DNA of 64,000 nucleotides from Streptomyces sp. TLI_105 (GTDB lineage Bacteria; Actinomycetota; Actinomycetes; Streptomycetales; Streptomycetaceae): NCBI RefSeq assembly GCF_900105415.1, contig NZ_FNSM01000002.1, positions 1 to 64,000 of the forward strand, read 5' to 3'. Shown piece by piece: positions 53,183 to 62,807 of this stretch (position 1 is its first letter; each line of letters starts with the position of its first letter). The notes under the pieces were generated by a model. It saw only the letters and a program-made list of their open reading frames with translations, ran no database searches and was not told where the DNA came from. The position numbers and the translations under genes were made by a program.

Positions 53183-53470
53183 CTGACTCTCCTGTTGATG
53201 GCTCCGAACAGCTCGGAGCACACGTCGAGTAGGGGAGAACCCTTGGTGTGTCTCTTCCGGCCCCTGCCGTCCGACTTGCGAGGAGAGGCCGCTGCCCTTC
53301 ACGTGCAGTGATTCGATCGACAGACATCCGAGGACGGGCGGTGTGTGACGAGCGCGATCGGCTCCTCCACCCGAAGGCACAACCTACTCGCATGTGTGTC
53401 GCCTGTGACAGGCGGCATGACAGGTTTGTTTGAGTAGATGACTCGCGTCACCGGTTTGCCAGGTGCCTGC
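53183..53470. other. Promoter region of NLP-M4 gene
   Basis: About 290 bp upstream of the minus-strand gene. It contains a perfect 15-bp dyad CGCCTGTGACAGGCG (53400-53414) immediately next to TGACAGGTTT (53418-53427), a close match to the window's recurrent decamer. These are candidate operator sites. No gene is supported. Confidence 0.45.
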
Positions 53471-53600
53471 TGATGTATGTGCTGGGCGGAGCCAAGGACC
53501 GCCGATACGATCTCAAGCAGCTCCAGACCGGCCTCGCGGTGGCCGCGACGGCGGCATCCCGCTACTGTCCCGCGTCATCGACGGCGTCCGAGCCGTCGTC
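53471..53600 (+). pseudogene. Transposase fragment (IS1634-like)
   Basis: One frame reads GAKDRRYDLKQLQTGLAV and the next continues GRDGGIPLLSRVIDG. Together they match the catalytic-core segment (KDRRxDLKQ...GIPLLxRV) of IS1634/IS4-type transposases, with a one-base shift between. Both ends of the element are absent, so this is an old remnant. Confidence 0.6.
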
Positions 53601-53732
53601 GCGGCGGAAACCCCGCCAGGAGAAAACCGGGTTGCTGCTGCGCATTGTCGTTCCCTCCTCGGCCGCGGTCCGGATGCGGCCGTGTTGTGACTGAGGCGCT
53701 CATGGAGGGTGTCTGCGGGTTTACCCCTCCAT

Positions 53733-53806
53733 GATGCACATAACCACTCTGACAGGTGATGCACGTAAGCGCAAGATTGATCACTGTTCTGATCGGTTAT
53801 TTTGAG
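53733..53806. promoter_or_regulatory. Pair of operator-like sites in relic DNA
   Basis: The first, on the minus strand, reads ACCTGTCAGAGTGGTTAT (53742-53759), one mismatch from the sequence abutting the CGNR gene at 58933. The second, on the plus strand, reads ACTGTTCTGATCGGTTAT (53783-53800), a weaker match. Both face degraded sequence, suggesting that CGNR-type regulated genes once stood here. Confidence 0.5.
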
Positions 53807-53884
53807 ATGGGGTGATCGATCGTCAGGAAACATGTGGAGACTGCGAACGCGTCATAGAGCACCCGGCACCGTCGCCTCGGATGG

Positions 53885-54079
53885 CGTCGTGAAGACAGGT
53901 CTCGCTTTGCCCCAGTTCCAGCCGGCACCGCCACGTCCCTCGTCGCGGACACCGTCCGACGGGTACACGAGCGCACCGGCATCCGGCTCTTCATAATCGA
54001 TTCGATGTACAACACCGACACGGTCGACGGTTTCCTCGCCCACGCCCACGATGTGCTCAAGCGGGTCTCCAAGGGCTGA
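53885..54079 (+). pseudogene. Unknown C-terminal gene fragment
   Basis: A plus-strand frame reads GTATSLVADTVRRVHERTG, IRLFIIDSMYNTDTVDGF and LAHAHDVLKRVSKG before a TGA. It is clearly protein-like, but no start, ribosome site or N-terminal domain is visible. I do not recognise the family. It is probably the end of a gene removed by the transposition events around it. Confidence 0.45.
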
Positions 54080-54151
54080 GCCGCCGGGAGTCTCCGGCCC
54101 CTGCTGCGGACGGCCGGCGGAAAGGACTGCCGCGCCCTTCCGTCCCTCCCG

Positions 54152-55566
54152 TCAGGCGGGCTCGACGTTGTGGTTGAAGCGGAACGTGTTGGCCGGGTCG
54201 TAGCGCCGCTTCACCTCCGCGAGCCGGGCATATCGCTGCGGTCCGTAGACACCGCGTACGCCCGCGGCCTCGGTCGCCTCGTCCGGCGACAGGAAGTTCG
54301 CCATGCCGCGCTCCGCGGCCCACGGCGCCAACCCGTCCACCACGTCGGCCAGCTGTCCGCGCAACAGCTCCGCCTGATCGGGACCGCCCACCCCGAACCC
54401 GAAGACGACGAACGGCACACCGCGCGTGGAGACGGCGTTGCCCGCCGCCGGCTCACGGTCGAAGGCTCCGCCGAGCGCCCGGATCTCCACGTTCGCGAGC
54501 ACCGAACCGGAGTCGGTGCCGGTCAGTTCCACCAGCGTCCGCGCTGTCTTCTCGGTGAACTCGGCCAGGCAGACGCTCCGGTCGTAGTACGGCATGGGGT
54601 CGACCGGGTCCAGGTGGATCTCGCCGATGGAGGCGAAGGGCTTCTCCCCCACCAGGTCGACGAGCACGGGTGCCGCCGCCCGCAGCGGGGCGATCAGTCG
54701 CTCCCCGTCCTCGGCCGAGCCCAGGTAGCCGATCCGCAGGTGCACGACGAAGGCACCGCGCAGCGGCTCGGGCAGCACCGGCAGATCGGGAAGCCGCTGG
54801 ATCCCGACCGACGAGGTCGTCTCCTCGCCAACGGTCGGCAGCCAGATCCGCCAGGCCTCCAGGACCTCGGCCAGCCGCTCGCCCGGGAAGTAGACGCCCC
54901 CGCCATAGAAGCGCGTCACCGGGAAGAGGTCGAACTCGATCTCCGTGACGACGCCGAAGTTACCCTTGCCGCCCAGCAGCGCCCAGTACAGGTCCGGTTC
55001 GACGTCCGCGGTGACCCGGTGCACCTCTCCGTCGGCGGTCACCACGGTCAGCCGACGCACGTGGTCGGCGGCGTAGCCCAGGGTCCGGCCCAGCAGTGGA
55101 CTCTGGCCGCCGCCCAGCGTGTAGCCGACCACCCCGACGTCCGGCGCCGAACCCGCGAGCGCCGCCAGGCCCGCTTCGGCCAGGTGCGGCAGCACCTCTC
55201 GCCAGCGCGCTCCCGCCTCGACACGGGCCACACGCCGCTGTGCGTCGACCGTCACGGCCCGCATCCGCGTCGTGGTGACCAGGATTCCGCCCCGGGCCGA
55301 CGAGACGACCTGGTGGGCCGTGGCCTTTACCGCGACCGGCATACCGTGCCTGCTGGCGAACCGGACCGCCGCCCGCACGTCGCCTCGTGAGCCGCTGCGA
55401 CCACCACGGCCGGTTCAAGGCTGCTGCTCAGGTTGTAGGTGGCGCACTCGGCCGCGTACCCCTCGTCCCCCGGTGTGAGCACCGGGCCGGTCGCCGCGTC
55501 TCGCAGGGCCGCCAGGTCCTCCGGGCGGAGCTCCGTTCTGGAGGAACGGGAAGCATGTGTACTCAT
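54152..55566 (-). pseudogene. BBE-type FAD oxidoreductase, frameshifted
   Basis: The N-terminus (from ATG 55566; ELRPEDLAALRDAATGPV, AAECATYNLSSSLEPAVVVAAA) and the main body (from about 55378; DVRAAVRFASRHGMPVAVKATAHQ, GVVGYTLGGGQSPLLGR, and a final RYDPANTFRFNHNV) belong to one berberine-bridge-enzyme-like oxidase of ~470 aa. They lie in different frames. The break is near 55386-55390, where one base appears to be missing before the Asp codon. Unless it is a sequencing error, no full enzyme is made. In many family members a covalent FAD is held by His and Cys; the expected His-containing motif is altered here (KATAHQ). Confidence 0.82.
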
Positions 55567-55600
55567 CTTGTTCTCGCCATCTCGCGTGCGGTGTGCGGAT

Positions 55601-55646
55601 GGCCCCGGCCCGCCCCCGGAATTCACCGGGGGACGGGCCCGGGGCC
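55601..55646 (-). terminator. Long hairpin terminator
   Basis: A ~19-bp GC stem with two single-base bulges and a 6-nt AATTCA loop, 23 nt past the tannase-like gene stop and before the oxidoreductase gene. Confidence 0.8.
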
Positions 55647-55668
55647 GCGGTGTGCGGGGATATGAAGG

Positions 55669-57291
55669 TCAGTACGACGAGGGGGGCACGCACCGGAAGC
55701 TGTCGGCGGCGGCCGGGTCTCCGTGGCCCTTGTAGCGGGACACCTTCGGATAGGCGCACAGGTCGCGGGTCACCCGCTCGCCGGCGGAGTTCGTGAGGGT
55801 GGCGGTCAGGGTGCTGGGCGCCTTGCCCTGCTCGACCCAGGCCCGCAGAGCGCCGAGGTCGTCGGTCTGCCCGGTCAGAGCGCAGTGGGCCGTGCCCGGC
55901 GCGAGGAAGAGACGGTAGAAGTCGTCGACCCGCTGGGCGCCGCCCGTCTTCCGCTCGACCTGCCGGCGGTAGGCCACCGTGCCCTGGGTGGGGATGAGCT
56001 GGTCCTGCCGGCCGTGCCAGGTCAGGAGCTTGCCGCCGGACTCGCGGAAGGCGGACAGGTCCGGGTCGTCGGTGCCGATGACCTCGTCGTACTCGGCCTG
56101 GGATTGCCGGAACAGCTCGGTGAACCGGCTGTAGGTGATCGTCGAGACGTCGAACGAGGGCTGCTTCTTCAGCCAGGTCGCGACCCAGGCGGACGGGACG
56201 GGGAACGGAGCGCCCTTGAGGTTCCCGTTCGCGTCCGGCAGGGTGCCCGCCAGGTAAGGGAACTTCAGGTCGGCGCCGATCGGGACGCCGGACCACAGCT
56301 TCTTGCCCGACGTGGTGCGCGGACCGTCCCAGATCTTGCGGACCACGGCCGCGTCGGCGGCGGTGACGGTCAGCTTCTCGCCCTCGCACACGACCTTGGT
56401 GCCGATCAGGCGCCGGGGGTCGAAGTCGCAGCGGGCAGGGTCCTCGACGAGGCCGTCCTCGACGCCGTCGAGGGGGTCGCAGGCCTTGATCGCGGCGGTG
56501 TTGAAGGCGTCGAGCTCGCACCCGCTGGGGTAGGTCTTCTCGTTGTTCATCACCACCTGCGGCCACAGGGTGGCGACCTCGAACTCGTCCCAGCTGATGG
56601 CCGGTGCGTTGGCGAGGATGCCGTCGTAGTCGTCGGGGTGGCGCTGGGCTTCCGCGTAGCCCTGGCGGCCGCCGGTGGAGCAGCCGTTGAAGTACGCGTA
56701 GGAGGCCGGCCTGCCGTAGTAGTCGCCGATGACCTGCTTGGCGACGACGGCCGTCTCGTGCTCGGAGCGGGAGGCGAAGTTCGTCAGCAGCGTGGTGTCG
56801 ACCCGGCCCTCGGTGTTCAGGGCCCAGCTGGTGTCGAGGTAGGTCTTGACGCCGGCGTCGGTGGTGGCGGCGGCGTAGCCGTTCTTGACGGCGCCCGCGA
56901 GGGCGGTGCCGTAGTCACCGGCGGCGAAGGCGCTGCCGCCGACCGTCTGCAGGCGGCCATTCCAACTCTCCTGGGGCAGCCAGACCTTCACCCGTGTGTG
57001 GTCGCCCTCGCCCGGGTGGGTCAGGGTGACCGTCAGATCGCAGTACGCCGGCACGTCGGTGATCTGCGAGGCGGGGAGGGGCGGGATCTCCGGCACGTCG
57101 ACGGTCCCGGCCGGACGGGCGACCGCCACGACGTTCTCCACCTCGGTGCCCGCGGGGGCCGTGACCGTGACGGTCGAGCAGTCGGCGGAAGGGGAGGCGG
57201 AGCTCCCGGTACCCGCCCAGGCGGTCGGCAGGCACGCCGCCGCGACCAGCGGCACCCCCGCTGCGACGGCGGTCAGAAGTCGTCGTCTCAT
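55669..57291 (-). CDS. Tannase/feruloyl esterase-family protein
   Basis: A 540-aa secreted esterase. ATG 57291 gives a clean signal peptide (MRRRLLTAVAAGVPLVAAACLP); the longer frame to 57420 is not needed. The tannase family pattern is present: nucleophile region NGCSTGGRQGYAEAQ (Ser near 200), DYDGILANAPAISWDEF, WHGRQDQLIPTQGT (Asp) and PGTAHC (His), with the paired Cys of the CS-D-HC motif. It likely hydrolyses phenolic esters from plant material. A long hairpin follows the gene. The nearby oxidoreductase could act on aromatic products, but a shared pathway is inference. Confidence 0.92.
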   Translation of the reverse strand: MRRRLLTAVAAGVPLVAAACLPTAWAGTGSSASPSADCSTVTVTAPAGTEVENVVAVARPAGTVDVPEIPPLPASQITDVPAYCDLTVTLTHPGEGDHTRVKVWLPQESWNGRLQTVGGSAFAAGDYGTALAGAVKNGYAAATTDAGVKTYLDTSWALNTEGRVDTTLLTNFASRSEHETAVVAKQVIGDYYGRPASYAYFNGCSTGGRQGYAEAQRHPDDYDGILANAPAISWDEFEVATLWPQVVMNNEKTYPSGCELDAFNTAAIKACDPLDGVEDGLVEDPARCDFDPRRLIGTKVVCEGEKLTVTAADAAVVRKIWDGPRTTSGKKLWSGVPIGADLKFPYLAGTLPDANGNLKGAPFPVPSAWVATWLKKQPSFDVSTITYSRFTELFRQSQAEYDEVIGTDDPDLSAFRESGGKLLTWHGRQDQLIPTQGTVAYRRQVERKTGGAQRVDDFYRLFLAPGTAHCALTGQTDDLGALRAWVEQGKAPSTLTATLTNSAGERVTRDLCAYPKVSRYKGHGDPAAADSFRCVPPSSY

Positions 57292-57463
57292 GGTTTTCCA
57301 ATCAGTGTGAATGACTCGCCCGCAGCGGTGACGCATGCGCCGGGGTGTGAGGTGACCACCGTGGCCCCTCGGCACACCTCGCACATCAGTCAGTTGACGG
57401 TCAGCGACGCCCTCGGCCACGGCGTGGTGGCGTACGGTCCCCCACGGACCGCGGATTTCCGTC

Positions 57464-58075
57464 CTAGTCCAGCCAGCGGGAGTGGTACCGCTTGGCCCAG
57501 GACTCGCTGACGTAGCCGGTCCGCATGCCCAGGCGTGATTCCGGGTCCGCGGCCGCCTTGCGCATGTGACCGACCAGGACGACGGTGATCGCCCAGGCCA
57601 CGATGTCGTGCACGAAGATCGCGCTGGTGCGGGAGATGAAGGGCAGCAGGTCCATGAACCACATCAGCAGACCGGTAAACATCATGACCAGCACGGCACC
57701 GGCGATCCAGCCCGCGTAGAGCTTCTGCCCCGCGTTGAACTTGCCCGCCGGGCGCGCGCCTGGCCAGGCGTGGCGCTTGCGGACGGCCAGCAGCCATTCC
57801 CGGTCGTACGGCGCGAAGCGGTTGAGGCGGCGCAGGTCGGCACGGAACTCGGCGGACAGCAGCCCCAGCAGGAAGGGCGTCGGAAGCAGGATGCCTGACC
57901 ATTCGTGGACCGTGGCCATGAGGTGGCGCCGGCCGACAAGTTGGGCGAGCGGGCCCAGGTACAGGCAGGCCGCCGTGGCCAGGCAGAGCAGCATGAGCCA
58001 TCCGGTCGCCCGGTGGACCATCCGCTGGGAGGGGCCGAACCGCCGGACGCGGCCGTCCCGGTCAGGCGGCGCCAT
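57464..58075 (-). CDS. Cytochrome b561-type membrane subunit
   Basis: A 203-aa protein with four membrane segments: VHRATGWLMLLCLATAACLYL, EWSGILLPTPFLLGLLSA, AGAVLVMMFTGLLMWF and FVHDIVAWAITVVLVGHM. His residues in VHRATGW, VHEWSG, VHDIV and VGHMRKA sit where formate-dehydrogenase gamma-type cytochromes bind two b hemes. It starts 14 bp inside the end of the molybdopterin enzyme gene, so the two are co-translated. It should pass electrons between the quinone pool and that enzyme. Confidence 0.9.
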   Translation of the reverse strand: MAPPDRDGRVRRFGPSQRMVHRATGWLMLLCLATAACLYLGPLAQLVGRRHLMATVHEWSGILLPTPFLLGLLSAEFRADLRRLNRFAPYDREWLLAVRKRHAWPGARPAGKFNAGQKLYAGWIAGAVLVMMFTGLLMWFMDLLPFISRTSAIFVHDIVAWAITVVLVGHMRKAAADPESRLGMRTGYVSESWAKRYHSRWLD

Positions 58076-58784
58076 CGGTCCGGTCCGCGTCGTCGAGCCA
58101 GCCGTCGACCGGATAGCCGCGCTCCTCCCAGAACCCGGGGACCACCTGCTCGGTGACCTCGATCCCGGACAGCCACTTGGCCGACTTGTAGAAGTACATC
58201 GGCGCCACGTACAGCCGGACCGGGCCGCCCTGCGCGTGGCTGATCGGTTCGTCCTGCAGGTTCAGCGCCACCAGGATGTCCGAGCGGCGGGCCTGCTCCA
58301 GGGTGAGGCTCTCGGTGTAGGCGCCGTCGAAGCAGGTGAAACGGACCGCCGTCCCCTGAGCGCGCACACCGGCGGCGTCGAGCAGGTCCGCCAGCTTCAC
58401 CCCCTCCCAGGGGGCGTCGTTCACGCGCCATCCGTCCGTGCAGACCGCGTCGCCGACGACCCGCGTCTGCGGGAGCGCCCGCAGCTCGGGAAGGGTGTAG
58501 GTCCTGGGCCGGTCGACCAGACCGCCGATCGTCAGCGCGTAGGTGCGCTCGTCCTTGCGCGGCACCGATCCGACGATGCTGTAGTACCGGAAGCCGCCCG
58601 GATCGGGCAGCAGGCCGGTGAGCCCGGTGGGGTCCTTCTGGGAGGCTGCGCCGAGGAAGTTCTCCCAGCCTCGCTGGAGGGAGGGTGCCGCGACGAGTCC
58701 CGCCGCGCCCGCGGCCAGCATTCCGAGCAGCGCACGCCGCCCCGCTGGGGCGCCCTCGGCGTTTCGTTTCGACCGACCTGCCAT
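58062..58784 (-). CDS. Tat-exported molybdopterin oxidoreductase
   Basis: A 240-aa protein of the sulfite-oxidase/YedY fold. ATG 58784 has AAGGAG 8 nt upstream. The N-terminus has a twin-arginine signal (GRRALLGMLAAGAAG, about 18-32), so folded enzyme should be exported. The Mo-ligating Cys lies in DAVCTDGWRVND (near 117). It is paired with a cytochrome b subunit, as in MsrPQ-type systems, but the partner is FDH-gamma-like rather than MsrQ-like. Possible role: repair of oxidised periplasmic-side or exported substrates. The divergent CGNR regulator gene starts 148 bp away with an operator between. Confidence 0.9.
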   Translation of the reverse strand: MAGRSKRNAEGAPAGRRALLGMLAAGAAGLVAAPSLQRGWENFLGAASQKDPTGLTGLLPDPGGFRYYSIVGSVPRKDERTYALTIGGLVDRPRTYTLPELRALPQTRVVGDAVCTDGWRVNDAPWEGVKLADLLDAAGVRAQGTAVRFTCFDGAYTESLTLEQARRSDILVALNLQDEPISHAQGGPVRLYVAPMYFYKSAKWLSGIEVTEQVVPGFWEERGYPVDGWLDDADRTDGAA

Positions 58785-58912
58785 GTCACTGCTCCTTCGA
58801 AACCGACGACTGGTCACACACCGATGCTCGTTGCGTTACCGCTTAAAGCAGTGACGATACTGGCGAGCATGGAGGCAGGTGTCAACGGTACAGCGGCTTG
58901 CCCGGGAACCAG

Positions 58913-58932
58913 TAACCTGTCAGATTGGTTAT
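58913..58932 (+). promoter_or_regulatory. Operator abutting CGNR start codon
   Basis: The sequence ACCTGTCAGATTGGTTAT ends directly at the ATG of the CGNR gene, with zero spacing. Its complement contains TGACAGGTTA (58913-58922). It also faces the molybdopterin gene on the other side. Autoregulation is likely. Confidence 0.6.
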
Positions 58933-59496
58933 ATGACGCCCAGACATGTCTTCGTGTGCGGCGACCCCGCGCTCGACTTCGCCGCGACGCTCCGCGCGCG
59001 GCGCTCATCCGGAATCGAAGTGCTCACGACGCCAGCGCAGCTCGACTCCTGGTACCTGGCCTCCGGACTCGTGGACTCGGCGACCCGCGCCACGCAGGCC
59101 GACCTCGAACAGGCACGGGTCGTCCGGGAGGCCGTCTATCGGCTGGTGGCGGACCGGCGCCACGGGAGGCCGTACGACGAGACCGCCCTCGCCCTCGTGA
59201 ACGACGCGGCACGCAGGCCCTCCGCATCCCCGCAACTGGCCCCGCCCGGCCGACGGACGACGGCGACACCTCAGGAAGCCCTGTCCACCGTGGCCCGCAG
59301 CGCGATCGAACTGCTCGGTGGACCCGAGGCCTCCCTGCTGAAGGAGTGCGGCAGCCCGGAGTGCACTCGCGTCTATGTCGACCGCTCGCGAGGCGCGAGA
59401 CGGCAGTGGTGCGGCATGGAATCGTGCGGGAACCGAATCAAGGCCGCTGCCTACCGTGCCCGTAAGCGGCACACCCCCGCGCTCGCCACTCGCTGA
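58933..59496 (+). CDS. CGNR zinc-finger regulator
   Basis: A 187-aa protein. The N-terminal ABATE-type domain begins VFVCGDPALDFAATLRARR and includes DSWYLASGLVD. The C-terminal zinc finger reads LKECGSPECTRVYVDRSRGARRQWCGMESCGNRIKAAAYRAR (about 137-180), with the family Cys4 and CGNR signature. ATG 58933 has no ribosome site and abuts the operator, so the transcript may be leaderless. It is divergent from the molybdopterin enzyme pair, which it probably controls. A second CGNR gene in the window has the same promoter layout. Confidence 0.92.
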   Translation: MTPRHVFVCGDPALDFAATLRARRSSGIEVLTTPAQLDSWYLASGLVDSATRATQADLEQARVVREAVYRLVADRRHGRPYDETALALVNDAARRPSASPQLAPPGRRTTATPQEALSTVARSAIELLGGPEASLLKECGSPECTRVYVDRSRGARRQWCGMESCGNRIKAAAYRARKRHTPALATR

Positions 59497-59502
59497 GGTG
59501 TT

Positions 59503-59537
59503 CATGCCCGAAGCCTCCGTGCGGGGCTCCGGGCATG
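59503..59537 (+). terminator. Hairpin terminator
   Basis: The arms CATGCCCG and CGGGCATG with inner AGCC/GGCT lie 7 nt after the CGNR stop. Confidence 0.75.
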
Positions 59538-59750
59538 GGCGAGGTGGCTCGAAACCTACAGTTATCTACACACGTGTGTGTCATACTCGGCCCGGCACAT
59601 GTTGCTCGGCAACTCGGCCGTCCAGGGTCGGAGTTGTCAGGCGGCCCCCGCTCATTCAGGGGACGCCACCGGTGACGGCCCGTCGTCCCCGGCCACTTCT
59701 CGTCCGACCCTGAGCCGAACCAGCCCCACACAGCGAGGAACAAGACCCGC

Positions 59751-61443
59751 ATGAGCGATCTCGACATGGGCCGCAGACGCTTGCTCAAGATGTTCGGACT
59801 GAGCGCCACCGCCACCACGGCGGCCGTCTTCCAAGCAGACCCGGTGCTCGCGGCGACCCTCGGGCACGACGAGCGGAGCGGCGTCTCCCCCGCCACCTAC
59901 AAGCCGCCCACGGGTCTGGCCCGCAGCACCGCGGCGAAGCAGACCGCGCTCGGCTGGATCGGCGCGAACGAGGGCGCGATCACCCGGCTGAGCGACGACG
60001 TGTGGCGACACGCGGAACTCTCCCTGCGTGAGTGGAAGTCCTCCCTCGCCACCGCCGCGCTGCTCAAGGCGAACGGCTTCACCGTCACGTGGGGCTCGGC
60101 CGGCTTCCCGACCGCTTTCGTGGCCACCTACGGAACCGAGGGTCCGGTCATCGGCTTCAACGCCGAGTACGACGCCCTGCCGGGGCTCTCCCAGAAGAAG
60201 GGCGTCTCCTCGCACGATCCGCTGGTCCACCATTACGACGCCTACGGCCCGGCCTACGGCGCCGGGCACGGTGACGCCCACAACACCCTCGATGCGGGCG
60301 GCACCGCGGCCGCCATCGCCCACGCCATCCGCGCCGACGGGCTCAAGGCCACCGTCAAGCTGTTCGGCAGCGCGGGCGAGGAGCAGCTCGTCGGCAAGGC
60401 GTACGCGGTCAAGGAGGGCGTCTACGACGGCCTGGACGCCTTCCTCGACTGGCACCCGTTCAAGATCACGGTGCCGTTCTGGAACACCACCAGCGCCCTG
60501 ATATCGGTGACCTTCACCTTCCTGGGCGCCTCGGGGCACGGCGGCACCCCGCTGGGCAGCAAGAGCGGTCTGGACGGCGCCCTGCTGATGGCGACGATGT
60601 CGGAGTACCTGCGGGAGGAGAACGTCGCCCCGTCCGGCAGGTTCCACTACGCCATCATCAACGGCGGCGGCGCCCCGAACGTGACTCCCGACATGTGCTC
60701 CATCTGGTTCTTCGTCAGGGAGGGCAGCCCGGCGCGCGCCCGGGTGCTGTACGACAAGATCGTCGAGTGCGCGAAGGCCGCGGCCCAGGCCAGCCAGACC
60801 CGCCTGGTGCACAAGTTCCACTCGGCCACCTGGAACCTGCTCGCCAACAAGGCCGGCGCGGAGCTGCTCAACGACAACATGCAGCAGATCGGCGCCCCCA
60901 GGTTCACCGAGGCGGACCACGCGCTGGCGAAGGCCGTGCAGAAGTCGCTCGGCAAGCCCGAGGTGGGCATGCCGACGGCCCTGACCCCGCTGACGCCCCC
61001 GGCCGCCGGCTACACGGGCGGACTGGCCACCGACACGGCCGACATCAGCTGGCAGGCGCCCACCGTGGTCCTGCTGTCTGCGGCCTATCCGCCCGGCATC
61101 CCGAACCACAACTGGGGGTGTCACCGCCACGGCGGCCACCAACATCGGCCACCAGGCGCTGCTGTCCGCCGCCCGGTACCTGGCGGCCGGCGCGATCGAC
61201 CTGCTCGAGCAGCCCGCGCTGCTCGACGCCATGAAGCAGGAGTTCAAGGACCGCACCGAGGGCATCACCTGGGCCTCCATGATCCCCGACGGCACCCAGC
61301 CGCCGCTGTACGAGCCGCCGGCGGAGTTCCTCAGGGCGACCGGCCAGAGCTGGCCGCCGGCGGGGGTGACATGGCCGGTTCCTCCGGTGATCGCCACTGA
61401 GCAGCTCGGCACCACCGGCCCCACGCTCCCGCCGGTGACCTGA
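59751..61443 (+). pseudogene. M20 amidohydrolase, frameshifted
   Basis: From ATG 59751: a Tat-like signal (MGRRRLLKMFGLSATATTAAV), then an AbgB-like M20 peptidase or aminoacylase with VIGFNAEYDALPGLSQ (metal Asp/Glu), GHGDAHNTLDAGG, GSAGEEQLVGK, TFLGASGHGGTPLG and PDMCSIWFFVR. The frame breaks near 61118 (TGGGGGTGTC) and continues one base out of phase as VTATAATNIGHQALLSAARYL to TGA at 61441-61443. One extra base at the G-run restores ~563 aa. Metal ligands are intact upstream of the break, so the gene is either freshly mutated or affected by a sequencing error. Confidence 0.82.
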
Positions 61444-61599
61444 CGTCCGGGGCCGCGGCCTTCTTTCGCCCTTCCGTATGGACTCCCGTGCCTCGGCGAC
61501 GAGGCTGCGGGCGTGAGCGCACGCTCCGGCCTCCCCCGACCGGGGCGTGCGTTCACTCGCGCAGCCTGTACCTGCAAGCGGGAGGAGGGGCCTGGCACC

Positions 61600-62784
61600 G
61601 TGTGCCGGGCCCCTCCCGTATTTCGCGACGGCATCCGGTCCGGGACGTCCACGCCCGTCCAGCGGGCCGCAGCCCTCGGCGTGGAGCTGTACGTGGTGGA
61701 CGACGGGTGGTTCGGCGCCGGCCACAGCGACCGGGCCGGGCTCGCCGACTGGAGGCCGTCGCCGGACCGCTTCCCCCAGGGTCTGGGACCGCTCTCCGAT
61801 GCCGTGCACGGGCTCGGCATGCGGTTCGGGATCTGGGTGGAGCCGGAGATGGTCAACCCGGACAGCGATCTGTACCGGGCCCGTCCCGACTGGGTGCTGC
61901 ACACCCCCGGCCGGACCCGCAGCGAACTCCGCCACCAGCTCGTCCTCGACTTCGCCCGCGACGGAGTCGCGGACCGGGCGTACGACTGGCTCACCCGGCT
62001 GGTCGACGACCACGGCGTCGACTTCCTCAAGTGGGGCATGAACCGCGCCTTCAGCGAGGCCGGCCCGACCGCCGCCCCGACGAAAACGACCGTCTGTGGA
62101 CCGCCTATGGGGCGAACCCGTACCGCGTCCTGGACCGGCTGCGGGCCGCCCATCCGGATCTGTGGATCGAGACGTGCAGCGATGGCGGCGGGCGGATAGA
62201 CCACGGCATCCTGGCCCGCACCGATCAGGCCTGGGCGTCGGACGATACCGACGCCGTGGACCGGCTGGCGATCCAGCGCGGGTTCAGCCAGACGCACCCG
62301 GCGTGGGGGATGTCGGCCTGGGTGACCGACGCGCCGAACCAGCTCACGCGGCGCACGGTGCCACTGCGGTTCCGGTTCCACGTGGCGATGGCCGGCCTGC
62401 TAGGCATCGGGGCCTCCTGACCCGGTGGACGGAGGAGGACCTGGCCGAGGATGCCGGCCTGGTCGCCGCGTACAAGGGGGTGCGTCACCTGGTGCAGGGG
62501 CGATCAGTACCGGCTGTCCGGGCCGTACGGCGAGGGTCCGCCCGTGGTGCAGTACGCCGCCGCGGACGCCTCGGAAGCCCTCACCCTGGCGTGGCAACAG
62601 GGGTCCGCTCCACGGGTCTCCGCGATGGCCGGTACGGCTGCACGGGCTGACCCCGCACACCCGCTACCGGGACGTCCGCACCGGCGCCGTCCACCACTCC
62701 GCCGTCCTCACCGAGTACGGCCTGCGGCTCGACCTGCCGCTCGCCGACTGGTCCAGCACGATGGTGCACCTCGTACGGGTGTGA
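61600..62784 (+). pseudogene. GH36 alpha-galactosidase pseudogene
   Basis: Fragments in several frames match the C-terminal two thirds of GH36 alpha-galactosidase: VELYVVDDGWFGAGHSDRAG, GIWVEPEMVNPDSDLY, DFLKWGMNR, LWIETCSDGGGRID, ASDDTDAVDRLAIQRGFSQT, AADASEALTLAWQQ, HLVRV. The family's catalytic nucleophile Asp in LKWDMNR is Gly here (LKWGMNR). There are at least three frameshifts and the N-terminal domain is missing. No functional enzyme can result. Confidence 0.8.
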
Positions 62785-62807
62785 GCCGGCGGCGCGGAGG
62801 GGGCGGG

